The translations under genes were made by a program, and so were the position numbers. DNA of 64,000 nucleotides from Luteimonas colneyensis (GTDB taxonomy: Bacteria > Pseudomonadota > Gammaproteobacteria > Xanthomonadales > Xanthomonadaceae). The stretch lies in contig NZ_JACSQJ010000009.1 in assembly GCF_014836665.1 (NCBI RefSeq), positions 1 to 64,000 of the forward strand, read 5' to 3'. The stretch's first letter is position 1, and each line of letters opens with the position of its first letter. Below are positions 1 through 10,323 of this stretch, in pieces. The notes below the pieces were generated by a model. It searched no databases. It saw only the letters and a program-made list of their open reading frames with translations, and was not told where the DNA came from.

Positions 1-60
1 TGGCCGGCGGCCGGAAGTGGGAGCAGGACAGCGCAGATTCCGGCTGGGCATCCCCCCTGC

Positions 61-154
61 GTCCGCGCCGGGCCGCCCGCAGCTTCCCGAAGCGCCCCTG
101 CGTCCGCGCCGGGCCGCCCGCAGCTTCCCGAAGCGCCCCTGCGTCCGCGCCGGG
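61..154. repeat. 41-bp GC-rich tandem repeat, 2.3 copies
   Basis: Two exact 41-base copies lie at 61-101 and 102-142, followed by the first 12 bases of a third at 143-154. The repeat sits downstream of the sigma factor gene and outside any gene I can support. The unit length is not a multiple of three, so it is unlikely to be a coding repeat. Nothing else recognisable lies in 1-216. Confidence 0.9.
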
Positions 155-216
155 TCAGCGCAGCCCGAACAGCACCAACGCGAACATTCTCCCCGGTTGG
201 GCTAAGAACTTTTTTG

Positions 217-1350
217 TCAGCCCTTGAGGTACAGCAGCACCAGGCCGCCGATGATCGCGAGGTTGCTGATCGCGACGCCGCTCGGGCCGAAGGTCAGCCG
301 GTACAGCAGCTGGCGCATGCGTGCGCCTTCGGGGTTGCGCATGGCGTCGCGGCGCAGCAGCGGATTCATCACGCGCGCCAGCGGGCCGAGCAACTGCCAG
401 TTCAGCACCGCGATCGCCGCCAGCGCCAGCGCATAGGTCGGGACCAGGCTGTCGAAGCCGAAGGCCGCGGCCAGCGTCAGGCCCACCGCCAGCAGCGAGG
501 TCCAGATGTAGGTGTGGTAGACGCGCAGGATGTCGGCGCGCTCGTCCTCGTCGTCGGCATAGGCGACGAGCATCTTCCGGCACAGCCAGGCAGTCACCAG
601 GCCCGCGAGCAGGCCGCCGCCGAGTGCGCCGGCCGTGCCCAGCACGCCCTTGCCGAGCACGCCGCCGAGCACGCTGCCGCCGACCTTGGCGAAGCCCGCC
701 GCCGCGGCCGGGCGGCTGAAGCCGAGCATCGCGGTGACGCCGACCGCGAACGCGGTGCCCGGGGCGGTGGCGCGCGCGAAGTCGCTGAAGCGCGACAGCA
801 GGTCGCCGCGCAGGCTCTTGCGCGCGCGCGACAGGCGCTTGCGCACCGCGGCGTCGGACAGGCCGAGCAGCTCGGCCACCTGGCGCGAGTTCTGGCCCTC
901 GCGGTAGTACAGCAGCAGCACTTCGCGGCTGTCCTCGGGCAGCTCGGAGATCAGCTCGGCCGCCATGCGCTCGCGCTCGGCGTCGATCAGCTGCTCCTCG
1001 GGCAGCAGCGAGGGATCGGCGGCGTGGCTGATCGCAATCTCGGCGGCCTCGCCGCCGATGGCCCGGTTGCGGTGGCGGCGCAGGTGGTCGAAGGCGAGGT
1101 TGCGGGTGATCTGGCGCAGCCAGGGCAGGAAGCTGGACGGGTTCTGCAGGCGCCGGAGGTTCTGCCAGGCCGAGAGGAAGGCCTCCTGGGCGATGTCCTC
1201 GCTGGCCGTGGGGTCGCGCGTGATCGCCAGGGCGACCGCGGTCACGGTGTTCTGGCTGGCGACGATGATGCGGGTATAGGCCTGCTCGCAGCCGCCGGCG
1301 GCGGCGGGCAGTTCGCGGTGGATCAGGGCGTCGATGGCGCAGGCGGTCAT
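217..1350 (-). CDS. ECF-type RNA polymerase sigma factor with C-terminal membrane domain
   Basis: This 377-residue protein has sigma-70 region 2 at about residues 24-92 (DIAQEAFLSAWQNL and the RNLAFDHLRRHR core-binding/-10 recognition area). Region 4 lies at about 128-182, with the helix-turn-helix ELLGLSDAAVRKRLSRARKSL shortened here to its position. Ordinary ECF factors end near residue 190. This one continues for almost 190 residues with hydrophobic segments at about 235-257, 281-299, 302-322 and 357-375, so it is probably membrane bound. The extension may act as a built-in anti-sigma or signal sensor; that is inference. No separate anti-sigma gene is adjacent. It lies 152 bases downstream of the DUF2007-type gene on the same strand. 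Assignment of the sigma part is secure, the role of the membrane part is not. Confidence 0.88.
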   Translation of the reverse strand: MTACAIDALIHRELPAAAGGCEQAYTRIIVASQNTVTAVALAITRDPTASEDIAQEAFLSAWQNLRRLQNPSSFLPWLRQITRNLAFDHLRRHRNRAIGGEAAEIAISHAADPSLLPEEQLIDAERERMAAELISELPEDSREVLLLYYREGQNSRQVAELLGLSDAAVRKRLSRARKSLRGDLLSRFSDFARATAPGTAFAVGVTAMLGFSRPAAAAGFAKVGGSVLGGVLGKGVLGTAGALGGGLLAGLVTAWLCRKMLVAYADDEDERADILRVYHTYIWTSLLAVGLTLAAAFGFDSLVPTYALALAAIAVLNWQLLGPLARVMNPLLRRDAMRNPEGARMRQLLYRLTFGPSGVAISNLAIIGGLVLLYLKG

Positions 1351-1502
1351 GGGCGGGTCGCGTGGCGGTGCCGGGCGGGCACCATCCTAGCCAGACGCGG
1401 CGGGGGGCGGAACGTGACCGATGGCCGGTGGCGGCGGTGCGGGGCGGCGATGGCCCATGCCGACCGGGGCGGGCCGGCTTTCGCCGGGCCCGGGGGCGTG
1501 GC

Positions 1503-2333
1503 TCAGGGTGCGGGCTCGCGCAGCCAGTCGCGGCCTTCGCGGCGCACCGCCAGGGTCTGTGCATCGCCGTCGCCGACGGCCACCTGCACGGTGCCGGCGC
1601 CGGAGCCGTCGGTGCTGTATCCGGAAACGGACACGGCCAGGCGGTCGCCGGTGCAGGCCGAGTCCGCCAGCACGTCGAGGCCGGCGGCGGCGAGTTCCCG
1701 CAGCGGTTCCGGCCCGGGATCGGCGCCGTCGATGGCCAGGCAGCCCCGGGTGGTGCCGGCCGCGGCCAGTTCGGCGCGCAGCAGGGTCGTCGCGAGGGCA
1801 GGCGGCGTCGCGACCGTGAAGGCCTCCTCGGGCAGGAACGCCACCTCCGGCATGCCGGGCAGGTCCTGTTGCGTGGCCGGAGCCGGCGCGACGGCCGGGC
1901 CATGGCCCGCGGCCGCGTCCGGGACGCCGGCGTCGTCGCGTCCGGCGCGCCAGGCCAGCAGCGCCAGCGCCGCGGTCACCGCCACGGCCAGCAGCAGGCC
2001 GTAGCGGAAGCGGCCGGCGCCGCGCGCGGGCTGCGCCGCCGCCTGCGTCGACGACGCGGGCGCGCCGGGCAGGAAGCTGTCGCCGCGCACCGGCGACTGC
2101 AGCAGGCCGGCTTCGCGCAGGATGCGTCGCGCCTCGGGCTGCTGGTCCGAGCGGATCACCCACACCGACGGTCGCGGCCCGCCGCCGCCTTCCTCGCGGT
2201 AGCTGAAGTTGCCGCGGATGGCGCCGCGGTAGGAGCGGCCGTTGTTGACGCGGACCTCGATGCCCGCGTCCTCGAGCATCCGGGCGACCGCTTCGACGTT
2301 CTCGATGCGGGGGCTGGAGAACACCTGGCGCAC
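1503..2333 (-). CDS. DUF2007-like single-pass membrane protein
   Basis: I chose the GTG start at 2333, five bases after the tesB stop codon, because the recognisable domain begins there (MRQVFSSPRIENVEAVARML); an ATG 42 bases upstream would run inside tesB. The first 80 residues resemble DUF2007 (putative signal-transducing family), including the segment V-N-N-G-R-S-Y and the Q-P-E-A-R-R-I-L motif. A proline/alanine-rich linker leads to one transmembrane helix at about 111-128. A C-terminal domain of about 130 residues follows that I do not recognise. Similar xanthomonad proteins have been labelled pathogenicity-like, but no function is known to me. It probably shares a transcript with tesB. 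Confidence 0.75.
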   Translation of the reverse strand: MRQVFSSPRIENVEAVARMLEDAGIEVRVNNGRSYRGAIRGNFSYREEGGGGPRPSVWVIRSDQQPEARRILREAGLLQSPVRGDSFLPGAPASSTQAAAQPARGAGRFRYGLLLAVAVTAALALLAWRAGRDDAGVPDAAAGHGPAVAPAPATQQDLPGMPEVAFLPEEAFTVATPPALATTLLRAELAAAGTTRGCLAIDGADPGPEPLRELAAAGLDVLADSACTGDRLAVSVSGYSTDGSGAGTVQVAVGDGDAQTLAVRREGRDWLREPAP

Positions 2334-2337
2334 GGCG

Positions 2338-3240
2338 TCAGCTCCCGGTCGACGCCGGCGCGGCGGCCCCGCCAACGACGCGGATCATGCCTTCCTGGGC
2401 GGTGCTCGCGACCAGGCGGCCGTGGCGGTCGTAGATCAGGCCGCGCGCCAGTCCGCGCGAACCCTGCGCGCTCGGGCTGTCGATCGAGTACAGCAGCCAG
2501 TCGTCGGCGCGGAACGGGCGGTGGAACCACAGCGCGTGGTCGAGCGAGGCCATCTGCACGTTGGGCGTGTAGTAGCTGATGCCGTGCGGGAACGTGGCGG
2601 TGCCGAGCAGGTGGAAGTCGGAGGCGTAGGCCAGCAGCGCGCGGTGCAGCTCGGGCGCGTCGCCGACCTTCTCGGCCAGGCGGAACCACACCTGCTGGTA
2701 GGGCGGGCGCTTGGGCGGGTTGAGCTCGTCGCGCGGATAGACGTGGCGGAACTCGAAGGGGCCGCTGCGGTCGAGCCAGCGCTGCACCTTGGTCGGCAGC
2801 GTCGCCAGCACCTGTTCCGGGATCGCGTGCGCGGGCTCGATGTCCTCCGGCCGCGGCACCTCGGGCATCGACAGCTGGTGCTCGGCGCTGTCCTCGGCGT
2901 CCTGGAACGAGGCCGCGCAGAAGAAGATCACCTTGCCGTGCTGGATCGCGGTGACCCGGCGCACCGAGAAGCTGCCGCCGTCGCGGGTGCGGTCGACGTC
3001 GTAGACGATCGGATGCTCGATGTCGCCGGCGCGCAGGAAGTAGGCGTGCAGCGAGTGCGCGCCGCGCGGCTGGGTCAGCGTGGCCTGCGCGGCCGACAGC
3101 GCCTGGCCCAGCACCTGGCCGCCGAAGACGTACTTCGTGCCGATGTCGCGGCTCTGGCCGCGGAACAGGTTGTCCTCGAGGCGCTCGAGGGTGAGCAGTT
3201 CGAGGAGTTCGGAGGCCGGGGCGGGGGTGGCATTGGGCAT
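2338..3240 (-). CDS. tesB: Acyl-CoA thioesterase II
   Basis: This 300-residue protein matches the double hot-dog TesB family over its whole length and hydrolyses acyl-CoA to free fatty acid and CoA in the cytosol. Expected landmarks are present: FGGQVLGQAL at 39-48, HSLHAYFLRAGD at 62-73, YASDFHLLGT at 205-214, SLDHALWFHRPFR at 232-244 and STAQEGMIR at 279-287. By alignment in my head with the E. coli enzyme, the catalytic Asp and Gln correspond to D208 and Q282. The third residue of the triad, Thr in E. coli, is Ser232 here. The length is slightly above the usual 286. The gene is followed within five bases by the DUF2007-like gene. Confidence 0.95.
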   Translation of the reverse strand: MPNATPAPASELLELLTLERLEDNLFRGQSRDIGTKYVFGGQVLGQALSAAQATLTQPRGAHSLHAYFLRAGDIEHPIVYDVDRTRDGGSFSVRRVTAIQHGKVIFFCAASFQDAEDSAEHQLSMPEVPRPEDIEPAHAIPEQVLATLPTKVQRWLDRSGPFEFRHVYPRDELNPPKRPPYQQVWFRLAEKVGDAPELHRALLAYASDFHLLGTATFPHGISYYTPNVQMASLDHALWFHRPFRADDWLLYSIDSPSAQGSRGLARGLIYDRHGRLVASTAQEGMIRVVGGAAAPASTGS

Positions 3241-3277
3241 CGGGCGATTATAGGCGCCAGGGTCCCGCCGACGCCGC

Positions 3278-3829
3278 TCACTGGCGCGGCAGGCGCTGCA
3301 GGGGCAGGTCGGCGGGGATGCGGTCCCAGGGGAACTGCGGGCCGGGGTCGCGCTTGCGGCGCACCCGGAGGGCAGGGTCGTCGCTCGCGGGGACGGACTC
3401 CGTGTCGAGGTCGTCGTGGCCGGCGATCCAGCGCAGCGCCGGCAGCTCCGCGCACAGCGCGCGCAGCAGGACCGCCAGCGCCTCGAGCTGCGTATCGGGA
3501 TAGGACTCGTCCATCGCCTGGTGGCGCGAATCCAGCCAGTGCGGAAAGCGGCCGGTGTTCACCAGCTCGATGCCCACCGAGCGCGGATTGAAGCCGCGCA
3601 CGTGGTGGGCGATGCGGGCAGGGTCGACCCAGCGCTCCACCGCGCCGTCGCGGTCGATGTACCAGTGGCCGCTGTTGCCGGTGCCGCTGGCCGGATACAG
3701 CACGCGCTCGCCGTACTCGCGCGCGGTGGCGAGATCGGGCAGTTCGGTGCAGTGGATGACCACCAGGTCCACCTGCGACGGCGGCCGCATGTCCAGCAGG
3801 CGTTCGTAGGGCAGGGGGTCGATGCGCAC
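3278..3829 (-). CDS. N-acetylmuramoyl-L-alanine amidase, AmpD-like (Amidase_2 fold)
   Basis: This 183-residue protein belongs to the zinc amidase/PGRP family that cleaves the MurNAc-L-Ala bond. Visible landmarks are VVIHCTE with H26, GHWYIDRDG (54-62) followed by IAHHVRGFN (73-81), the VGIELVN strand with E88, IAGHDD with H138 and [10 protein letters not shown] with D161. H26, H138 and D161 are the expected zinc ligands. There is no signal peptide, which suggests a cytoplasmic role in recycling anhydro-muropeptides. Compared with AmpD there is an insertion of about a dozen residues between H138 and D161. It heads the minus-strand group amidase-tesB-DUF2007. Distinguishing true AmpD from a paralogue is not possible from sequence alone. 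Confidence 0.85.
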   Translation of the reverse strand: MRIDPLPYERLLDMRPPSQVDLVVIHCTELPDLATAREYGERVLYPASGTGNSGHWYIDRDGAVERWVDPARIAHHVRGFNPRSVGIELVNTGRFPHWLDSRHQAMDESYPDTQLEALAVLLRALCAELPALRWIAGHDDLDTESVPASDDPALRVRRKRDPGPQFPWDRIPADLPLQRLPRQ

Positions 3830-3893
3830 GTCGCGGCCCGGGCGGGAGACGGCGCGATGCTAGCATTCATGTTCCCCCGGCACCGGCGACACC

Positions 3894-4426
3894 ATGAGCC
3901 TTCGCGGCCACTGCATCCTGTCCCATGGCTTCGAGAGCGGCCCCGACGCGACCAAGGTCACCGCGCTGGCCGAGGTGGCGCAGCGCCTCGGCTGGAGCCA
4001 CGAGCGCCCCGACTACACCGCGTTCGACGCGAAGCTCGAGCTGGGCCGGCATGGCGACGTCGCCGCTCGCCTGGCGCACCTGCAGGCGCTGGCGTCCGCG
4101 CGTGCCGCGGAAGGCCCCGTGGTGCTGGCCGGATCGAGCCTCGGCGCCTGGGTGTCGGGCGCGGTCTCGCTGCAGCTGCCGGTGCGCGCGCTGTTCCTGA
4201 TGGCGCCGCCGGTGAACCTCGCGGCGAAGCATCCGCTGCAGGCGGCTCCCGTTCCGACCGCCATCATCCATGGCTGGCGGGACGAGCTCATCCCGGCGAC
4301 CGACGTGGTCGCCTGGGCGGCGCCGCGCGGCGACCGCCTGCTGCTGGTCGACGACGGCCACCGGCTGTCCGGCCACGTCGAAGCGTCCGCCGCGCTGTTC
4401 GCCGACCTGCTCGGGTCGCTGGCGCC

Positions 4427-4430
<4 letters not shown>
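3894..4430 (+). CDS. Small alpha/beta-hydrolase
   Basis: This 178-residue protein is a compact alpha/beta-hydrolase without signal peptide, of the YqiA/RBBP9-like size class. The nucleophile elbow G-S-S-L-G lies at 80-84 with Ser82 as nucleophile. The acid is probably D130 in HGWRDELIP and the base H156 in DDGHRLSGH. The start [16 protein letters not shown] has the oxyanion-hole type HGF motif. Substrate is unknown. Its TGA overlaps the GTG start of rlmKL (GTGA at 4427-4430), so the two genes are translationally coupled. Confidence 0.85.
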
Positions 4431-6586
<2,156 letters not shown>

Positions 6587-6707
6587 GGGCGCCTGCGGGG
6601 GCCGCCGCCGGGCGGTCGCGACCGCCGGCACCGCAGCGTTGCAGGGGCGGGACTTCCGCGCCGGAGCCGCGGCACCATGATGGAGGGAGCCCCAGGAGGA
6701 GTCCGCC

Positions 6708-7580
6708 ATGGCCACGACCCGCTTCGATTCCACCCGCGTGGTGCGCAAGGTGCGCGGCAGCGCCGCGTCCGACGGCGCCGGCGTCAAACTCACGCGCGTC
6801 ATCGGCGGCCCCGGGCTGCCCGACCTCGACCCGTTCCTGCTGCTGGACGAGTTCGGCACCGACCGCGCCGAGGACTACATCGCCGGCTTCCCGGAGCATC
6901 CGCACCGCGGTTTCGAGACCGTGACCTACATGCTCGACGGCCGCATGCGCCATCGCGACAACCACGGCAACGAGGGCCTGCTGGTGCCCGGCAGCGTGCA
7001 GTGGATGACCGCCGGCCGCGGCCTGGTGCACTCGGAGATGCCCGAGCAGGAGGAAGGCCGCATGCGCGGCTTCCAGCTGTGGGTGAACCTGCCGGCGAAG
7101 GACAAGATGACCGAGCCGCGCTACCAGGAGTTCGCGCCCGAGCGCATCCCGCGGGCGCGTCCGGCCGCGGGCGTGGAGGTGCGCGTGGTCGCCGGCGAAC
7201 TGGACGCGGGCGATGGCGGCCGCGTGCGCGGTCCGATCGAGCAGCCGGCGACGTCGCCGCTGTACCTCGACGCCACGCTGGAGGCCGGCGTCGCCTGGGA
7301 GCACCGGCTGCCCGAGGGCCACAACGCCTTCGCCTATGTCTTCGAGGGCGAGACCACGCTCGGTTCGGGTGACGAAGCCCGTGCCGTGGCCAGCCAGGAG
7401 CTGGCGATCCTCGGCGGCGGCGACCTGCTGCGCATCCAGGCCGGCACCGCGGGTGCGCGCGTGCTGCTCATCGCCGGGCGGCCGCTGCGCGAACCGGTGG
7501 CGCGTCACGGGCCGTTCGTGATGAACACGCGGCAGGAACTCATGCAGGCCTTCGTCGACTTCCAGGAAGGCCGCTTCTGA
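6708..7580 (+). CDS. Pirin family protein
   Basis: This 290-residue bicupin matches pirin along its length. The metal ligands are H64 and H66 in FPEHPHRGFETVTYML and H108 and E110 in GRGLVHSEMP. Bacterial pirins bind Fe and some act as quercetin dioxygenases or regulators; which applies here cannot be told. A strong AGGAGG-type ribosome site lies about 8 bases before the ATG at 6708. The gene converges on aqpZ with a gap of only 10 bases. Confidence 0.93.
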   Translation: MATTRFDSTRVVRKVRGSAASDGAGVKLTRVIGGPGLPDLDPFLLLDEFGTDRAEDYIAGFPEHPHRGFETVTYMLDGRMRHRDNHGNEGLLVPGSVQWMTAGRGLVHSEMPEQEEGRMRGFQLWVNLPAKDKMTEPRYQEFAPERIPRARPAAGVEVRVVAGELDAGDGGRVRGPIEQPATSPLYLDATLEAGVAWEHRLPEGHNAFAYVFEGETTLGSGDEARAVASQELAILGGGDLLRIQAGTAGARVLLIAGRPLREPVARHGPFVMNTRQELMQAFVDFQEGRF

Positions 7581-7590
7581 TCGCTGCGGG

Positions 7591-8316
7591 TCAGTCCACC
7601 GCCGCCGGCTCGCGGCCCAGCCAGCCGTAGATACCGCCGCCGACCACTGCGCCCAGCAGCGGCGCCACCCAGAACAGCCACAGCTGGCCCATCGCCCCGG
7701 AGCCTGCGAACAACGCCACCGCGGTCGAGCGCGCCGGGTTCACCGAAGTGTTGGTGACCGGGATGCTGATCAGGTGGATCAGGGTGAGCGCCAGGCCAAT
7801 GGCCACCGGGGCCAGCGCCGCGGGTGCGTGGCCGTGGGTCGCGCCCATGATCACGACCACGAACATCGCGGTGAGCACCACTTCGCACAGCGCGGCGGCG
7901 ACCAGCGGATAGCCGCCCGGCGACAGCGCGCCGTAGCCGTTGCTCGCGAAGGCGCCCGCGGCCGCGGGGTCGATCGAGAACCCCGGGTTGCCGCTGGCGA
8001 TGAGGTACAGGATCCAGCCTGCGAAGGCGCCACCGGCCACCTGGGCGATGATGTAGGGCACGAGCGCCGACACCGGGAAGCGGCCGCCGGCCCACAGGCC
8101 CACGCTGACCGCCGGATTGAAGTGCGCGCCGGAAATGTGGCCGAAGGCATAGGCGCCGGTCAGCACCGTCAGGCCGAAGGCCAGCGCGACGCCGTGGAAA
8201 CCGATCCCCAGCGGATTGCCGTCGCCGCCGAAGTGCGCGGCGAGCACGGCGCTGCCGCAACCGCCAAGGACCAGCCAGAACGTGCCGATGAACTCGGCCG
8301 CGAGTTTCCTGATCAT
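7591..8316 (-). CDS. aqpZ: Aquaporin Z
   Basis: This 241-residue inner-membrane water channel has six predicted helices and both NPA signatures: H-F-N-P-A-V at 65-70 and S-V-N-P-A-R-S at 191-197. The selectivity-filter region includes Arg196 and His181, as in E. coli AqpZ, which argues for a water channel and not a glycerol channel. Upstream (8317-8425) there is no gene; it holds two short GC-rich inverted repeats, one at 8376-8393. Confidence 0.95.
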   Translation of the reverse strand: MIRKLAAEFIGTFWLVLGGCGSAVLAAHFGGDGNPLGIGFHGVALAFGLTVLTGAYAFGHISGAHFNPAVSVGLWAGGRFPVSALVPYIIAQVAGGAFAGWILYLIASGNPGFSIDPAAAGAFASNGYGALSPGGYPLVAAALCEVVLTAMFVVVIMGATHGHAPAALAPVAIGLALTLIHLISIPVTNTSVNPARSTAVALFAGSGAMGQLWLFWVAPLLGAVVGGGIYGWLGREPAAVD

Positions 8317-8425
8317 GTTGCCCCCTCGATATCGGGCGGCCGGGCTGGCCGCCCTCCCCGGGGGAAACGCTAACTCCGGGCAGGCCCGGAGATGTTCGCG
8401 CCGCGTTAAGCCGGCGCCGGCCGGA

Positions 8426-8872
8426 TCAGTTGATCGAGAGGCGGACGTCGTCGAAGCGCAGCGTTTCAGCCAGGGACATCGCCTGCGACATGTCCTGCTC
8501 GTTGGTCGCGCGCGCCGAGATGTGGGCGACGTGCCTGGAATCGAGTTCGACCAGGGTCTCGCGCACCTCGATGCCGACGCTGCCGGAGAGCTCGCTGCGG
8601 TACCACCAGTTCGGGTCGCCGTCGATCCGGGCTTCCTGGATGCGGTTGGCGCGTCGCGGCTTGAACGGCGCGTCGTCGGTGATCATCACCGCCAGCACCT
8701 GGTGCCCGTCGCTCTCGCGGATGGCCTTGCAGAAGGTGTAGCCGTCGCCGTCGAGCCGTTCCCATGCCGTGCCGCTGTTGGCCGGCAGCGTCGGGCAACT
8801 GCTCGACGACTGGGCATGGGCAGTGCCCGCCAAAAGCAGGATGGCCGTGGCCAGCAGAGTCTTCGCTTTCAT
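8426..8872 (-). CDS. Secreted hypothetical protein
   Basis: I chose the ATG at 8872 because it opens a clear signal peptide ([19 protein letters not shown], cleavage after residue 20). The mature part is about 128 residues, with two cysteines in CPTLPAN and YTFCKAI that could form a disulphide in the periplasm. I recognise no family. It stands alone between aqpZ and the histidine phosphatase gene on the same strand, with a 171-base upstream gap in which I see no further gene. Confidence 0.75.
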   Translation of the reverse strand: MKAKTLLATAILLLAGTAHAQSSSSCPTLPANSGTAWERLDGDGYTFCKAIRESDGHQVLAVMITDDAPFKPRRANRIQEARIDGDPNWWYRSELSGSVGIEVRETLVELDSRHVAHISARATNEQDMSQAMSLAETLRFDDVRLSIN

Positions 8873-9043
8873 GATGTCCCCCTGGGCAGCGCCTGAACAT
8901 GCGCCCCGTCTTCTGGAGAGTGTCTGGTGCGGCGCGTCAAAATCCGTGATGGAGTTCACGCTTTGCGGACCGAATGCGAGGTTTCCCGCGGATCCAGGCC
9001 CCGACGGCCGCCGGCGTGATGCCAGCGGCGGACCGTGCGCGGG

Positions 9044-9580
9044 TCACGCAGGGAAGTGGCTGACGGTGAGCGTGGCGCGGCCATCCGCGTCGAAGCGCAC
9101 GTCGTAGCGGCCGCCGTAGACGCTTTCGTCGATCGGGTCGACCTCGCAGCCGCACAGGGCGGCGACGATGCCGGGCACGGTGTTGCTGTGGCCGACCACC
9201 AGCACGAAGCCGCTGTCGTTGGCGCGGCGCAGCTGCCTGGCGAATTCTTCTGCGGGGAGCGCGGCGTCATAGGTCCGCACGTCCAGTCCGTGAGCCTGCG
9301 CCGCAGGTGCCGCGGTCTGGCGGGTGCGCCGGAAGTCGCTGGACCAGGCCGCGACCAGCGGCTCGTCGCGCAGCGCCGCGGCCAACGCGCGGGCGCGTGC
9401 GTGGCCGGCATCGGACAGCTCCGGATCGCGCGCGGTATCGCTGGCCTTCTCGGCGTGGCGCACGACCACGATGGTCAACGGCGTAGGCGGGGGTCCGACG
9501 ATGCCCACGGGCCCGGTGGCGAAGGAGGCCGGCGATGCGGCCGCGACGAAGGCCAGGGTGGCGAGGAGGGCGCTGCGCAT
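9044..9580 (-). CDS. Secreted histidine phosphatase family protein (phosphoglycerate mutase-like)
   Basis: This 178-residue protein starts with a signal peptide (about 1-22). It then shows the histidine phosphatase core VVVRHAEKA with the phosphohistidine H42, followed by [16 protein letters not shown]. The second catalytic histidine is H131 in VVGHSNTVPGI. It is therefore probably an active periplasmic phosphatase, but the substrate is unknown. I preferred the ATG at 9580 because the signal peptide begins there; the frame remains open far upstream only through murU/amgK antiframes. Confidence 0.86.
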   Translation of the reverse strand: MRSALLATLAFVAAASPASFATGPVGIVGPPPTPLTIVVVRHAEKASDTARDPELSDAGHARARALAAALRDEPLVAAWSSDFRRTRQTAAPAAQAHGLDVRTYDAALPAEEFARQLRRANDSGFVLVVGHSNTVPGIVAALCGCEVDPIDESVYGGRYDVRFDADGRATLTVSHFPA

Positions 9581-9603
9581 GGGGCTACAGCATACGCCGC
9601 GAT

Positions 9604-10323
9604 TCATGCCCCGCCGTGCCCGGTCCCGCGCAGCTCCGCGTCCAGCGCCGCCAGCCGCGCGGGCGTGCCGACGTCGGTCCAGCGGCCGCGGTGGTGTTCG
9701 CCCGTCACCCGTGACCGCGCCATGGCCGCGCGCAGCAGCGGCGCGAGCTTGAAGCGCGGCGGGGTGTCGCCGGCGCCGGTTGCGTCGCCGATCACGTCGC
9801 GCCAGCGGTCGAACAACGACGGCCGGTACACGCCGATGCCGGCGAAGGTGAGCCGTTCGGCGCCCTCGCTGGAGACGGTGCCGCCTGCGTCGAGCGCGAA
9901 GTCGCCGCCGCGGTTGTGCTCCGGGCTGTCGACCAGCACCAGGGGCGCGGCGCCGCGCGGCGACGCCGGCAGTCGCGCGAAGTCGAAGTCGGCCCAGACA
10001 TCGCCGTTGACCGCGATGAAGGGGGCGTCGCCGAGCAGGCTCAGCGCCTGCCACATGCCGCCGCCGGTCTCCAGCGGCGTCGGCCCTTCGTAGGAGTAGT
10101 CGATGCGCAGGCCCCAGCGCGCGCCGTCGCCCAATGCCAGCGGGAAGCGGTCGGCCAGCCACGACGTATTGACCACGACGTCGCGCACGCCGATCGCCGC
10201 CAGCTTCTCGAGGTGCCAGGCGAGCAGCGGCTTGCCGCCCACGGCCAGCAGCGGCTTGGGCGTGGTGTCGGTCAGCGGACGCATGCGCTCGCCGAGCCCG
10301 GCCGCAAGGACCAGCGCCTTCAC
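9604..10323 (-). CDS. murU: N-acetylmuramate alpha-1-phosphate uridylyltransferase
   Basis: This 239-residue nucleotidyltransferase has the signature LAAGLGERMRPLTDTTPKPLL at about 6-26 and NGDVWAD for metal binding. It converts MurNAc-1-P plus UTP to UDP-MurNAc in the cell-wall recycling route that bypasses de novo synthesis. The GTG start at 10323 overlaps the stop of the upstream kinase gene (GTGA). The adjacent AmgK-type kinase supplies the substrate, which is the main reason for choosing MurU over a sugar-1-phosphate transferase of nucleotide-sugar synthesis. Confidence 0.9.
   Translation of the reverse strand: MKALVLAAGLGERMRPLTDTTPKPLLAVGGKPLLAWHLEKLAAIGVRDVVVNTSWLADRFPLALGDGARWGLRIDYSYEGPTPLETGGGMWQALSLLGDAPFIAVNGDVWADFDFARLPASPRGAAPLVLVDSPEHNRGGDFALDAGGTVSSEGAERLTFAGIGVYRPSLFDRWRDVIGDATGAGDTPPRFKLAPLLRAAMARSRVTGEHHRGRWTDVGTPARLAALDAELRGTGHGGA

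Noticed and set aside
155-1903. Long open frame antisense to the sigma factor gene
   Set aside because: Arg/Pro/Ala-rich translation without domains; a by-product of high GC content. The same applies to many other long frames opposite real genes, such as 24066-25133 and 60154-62493.
8376-8393. GC-rich hairpin before aqpZ as a terminator
   Set aside because: Seven-base-pair stem without a following T-run; not convincing.
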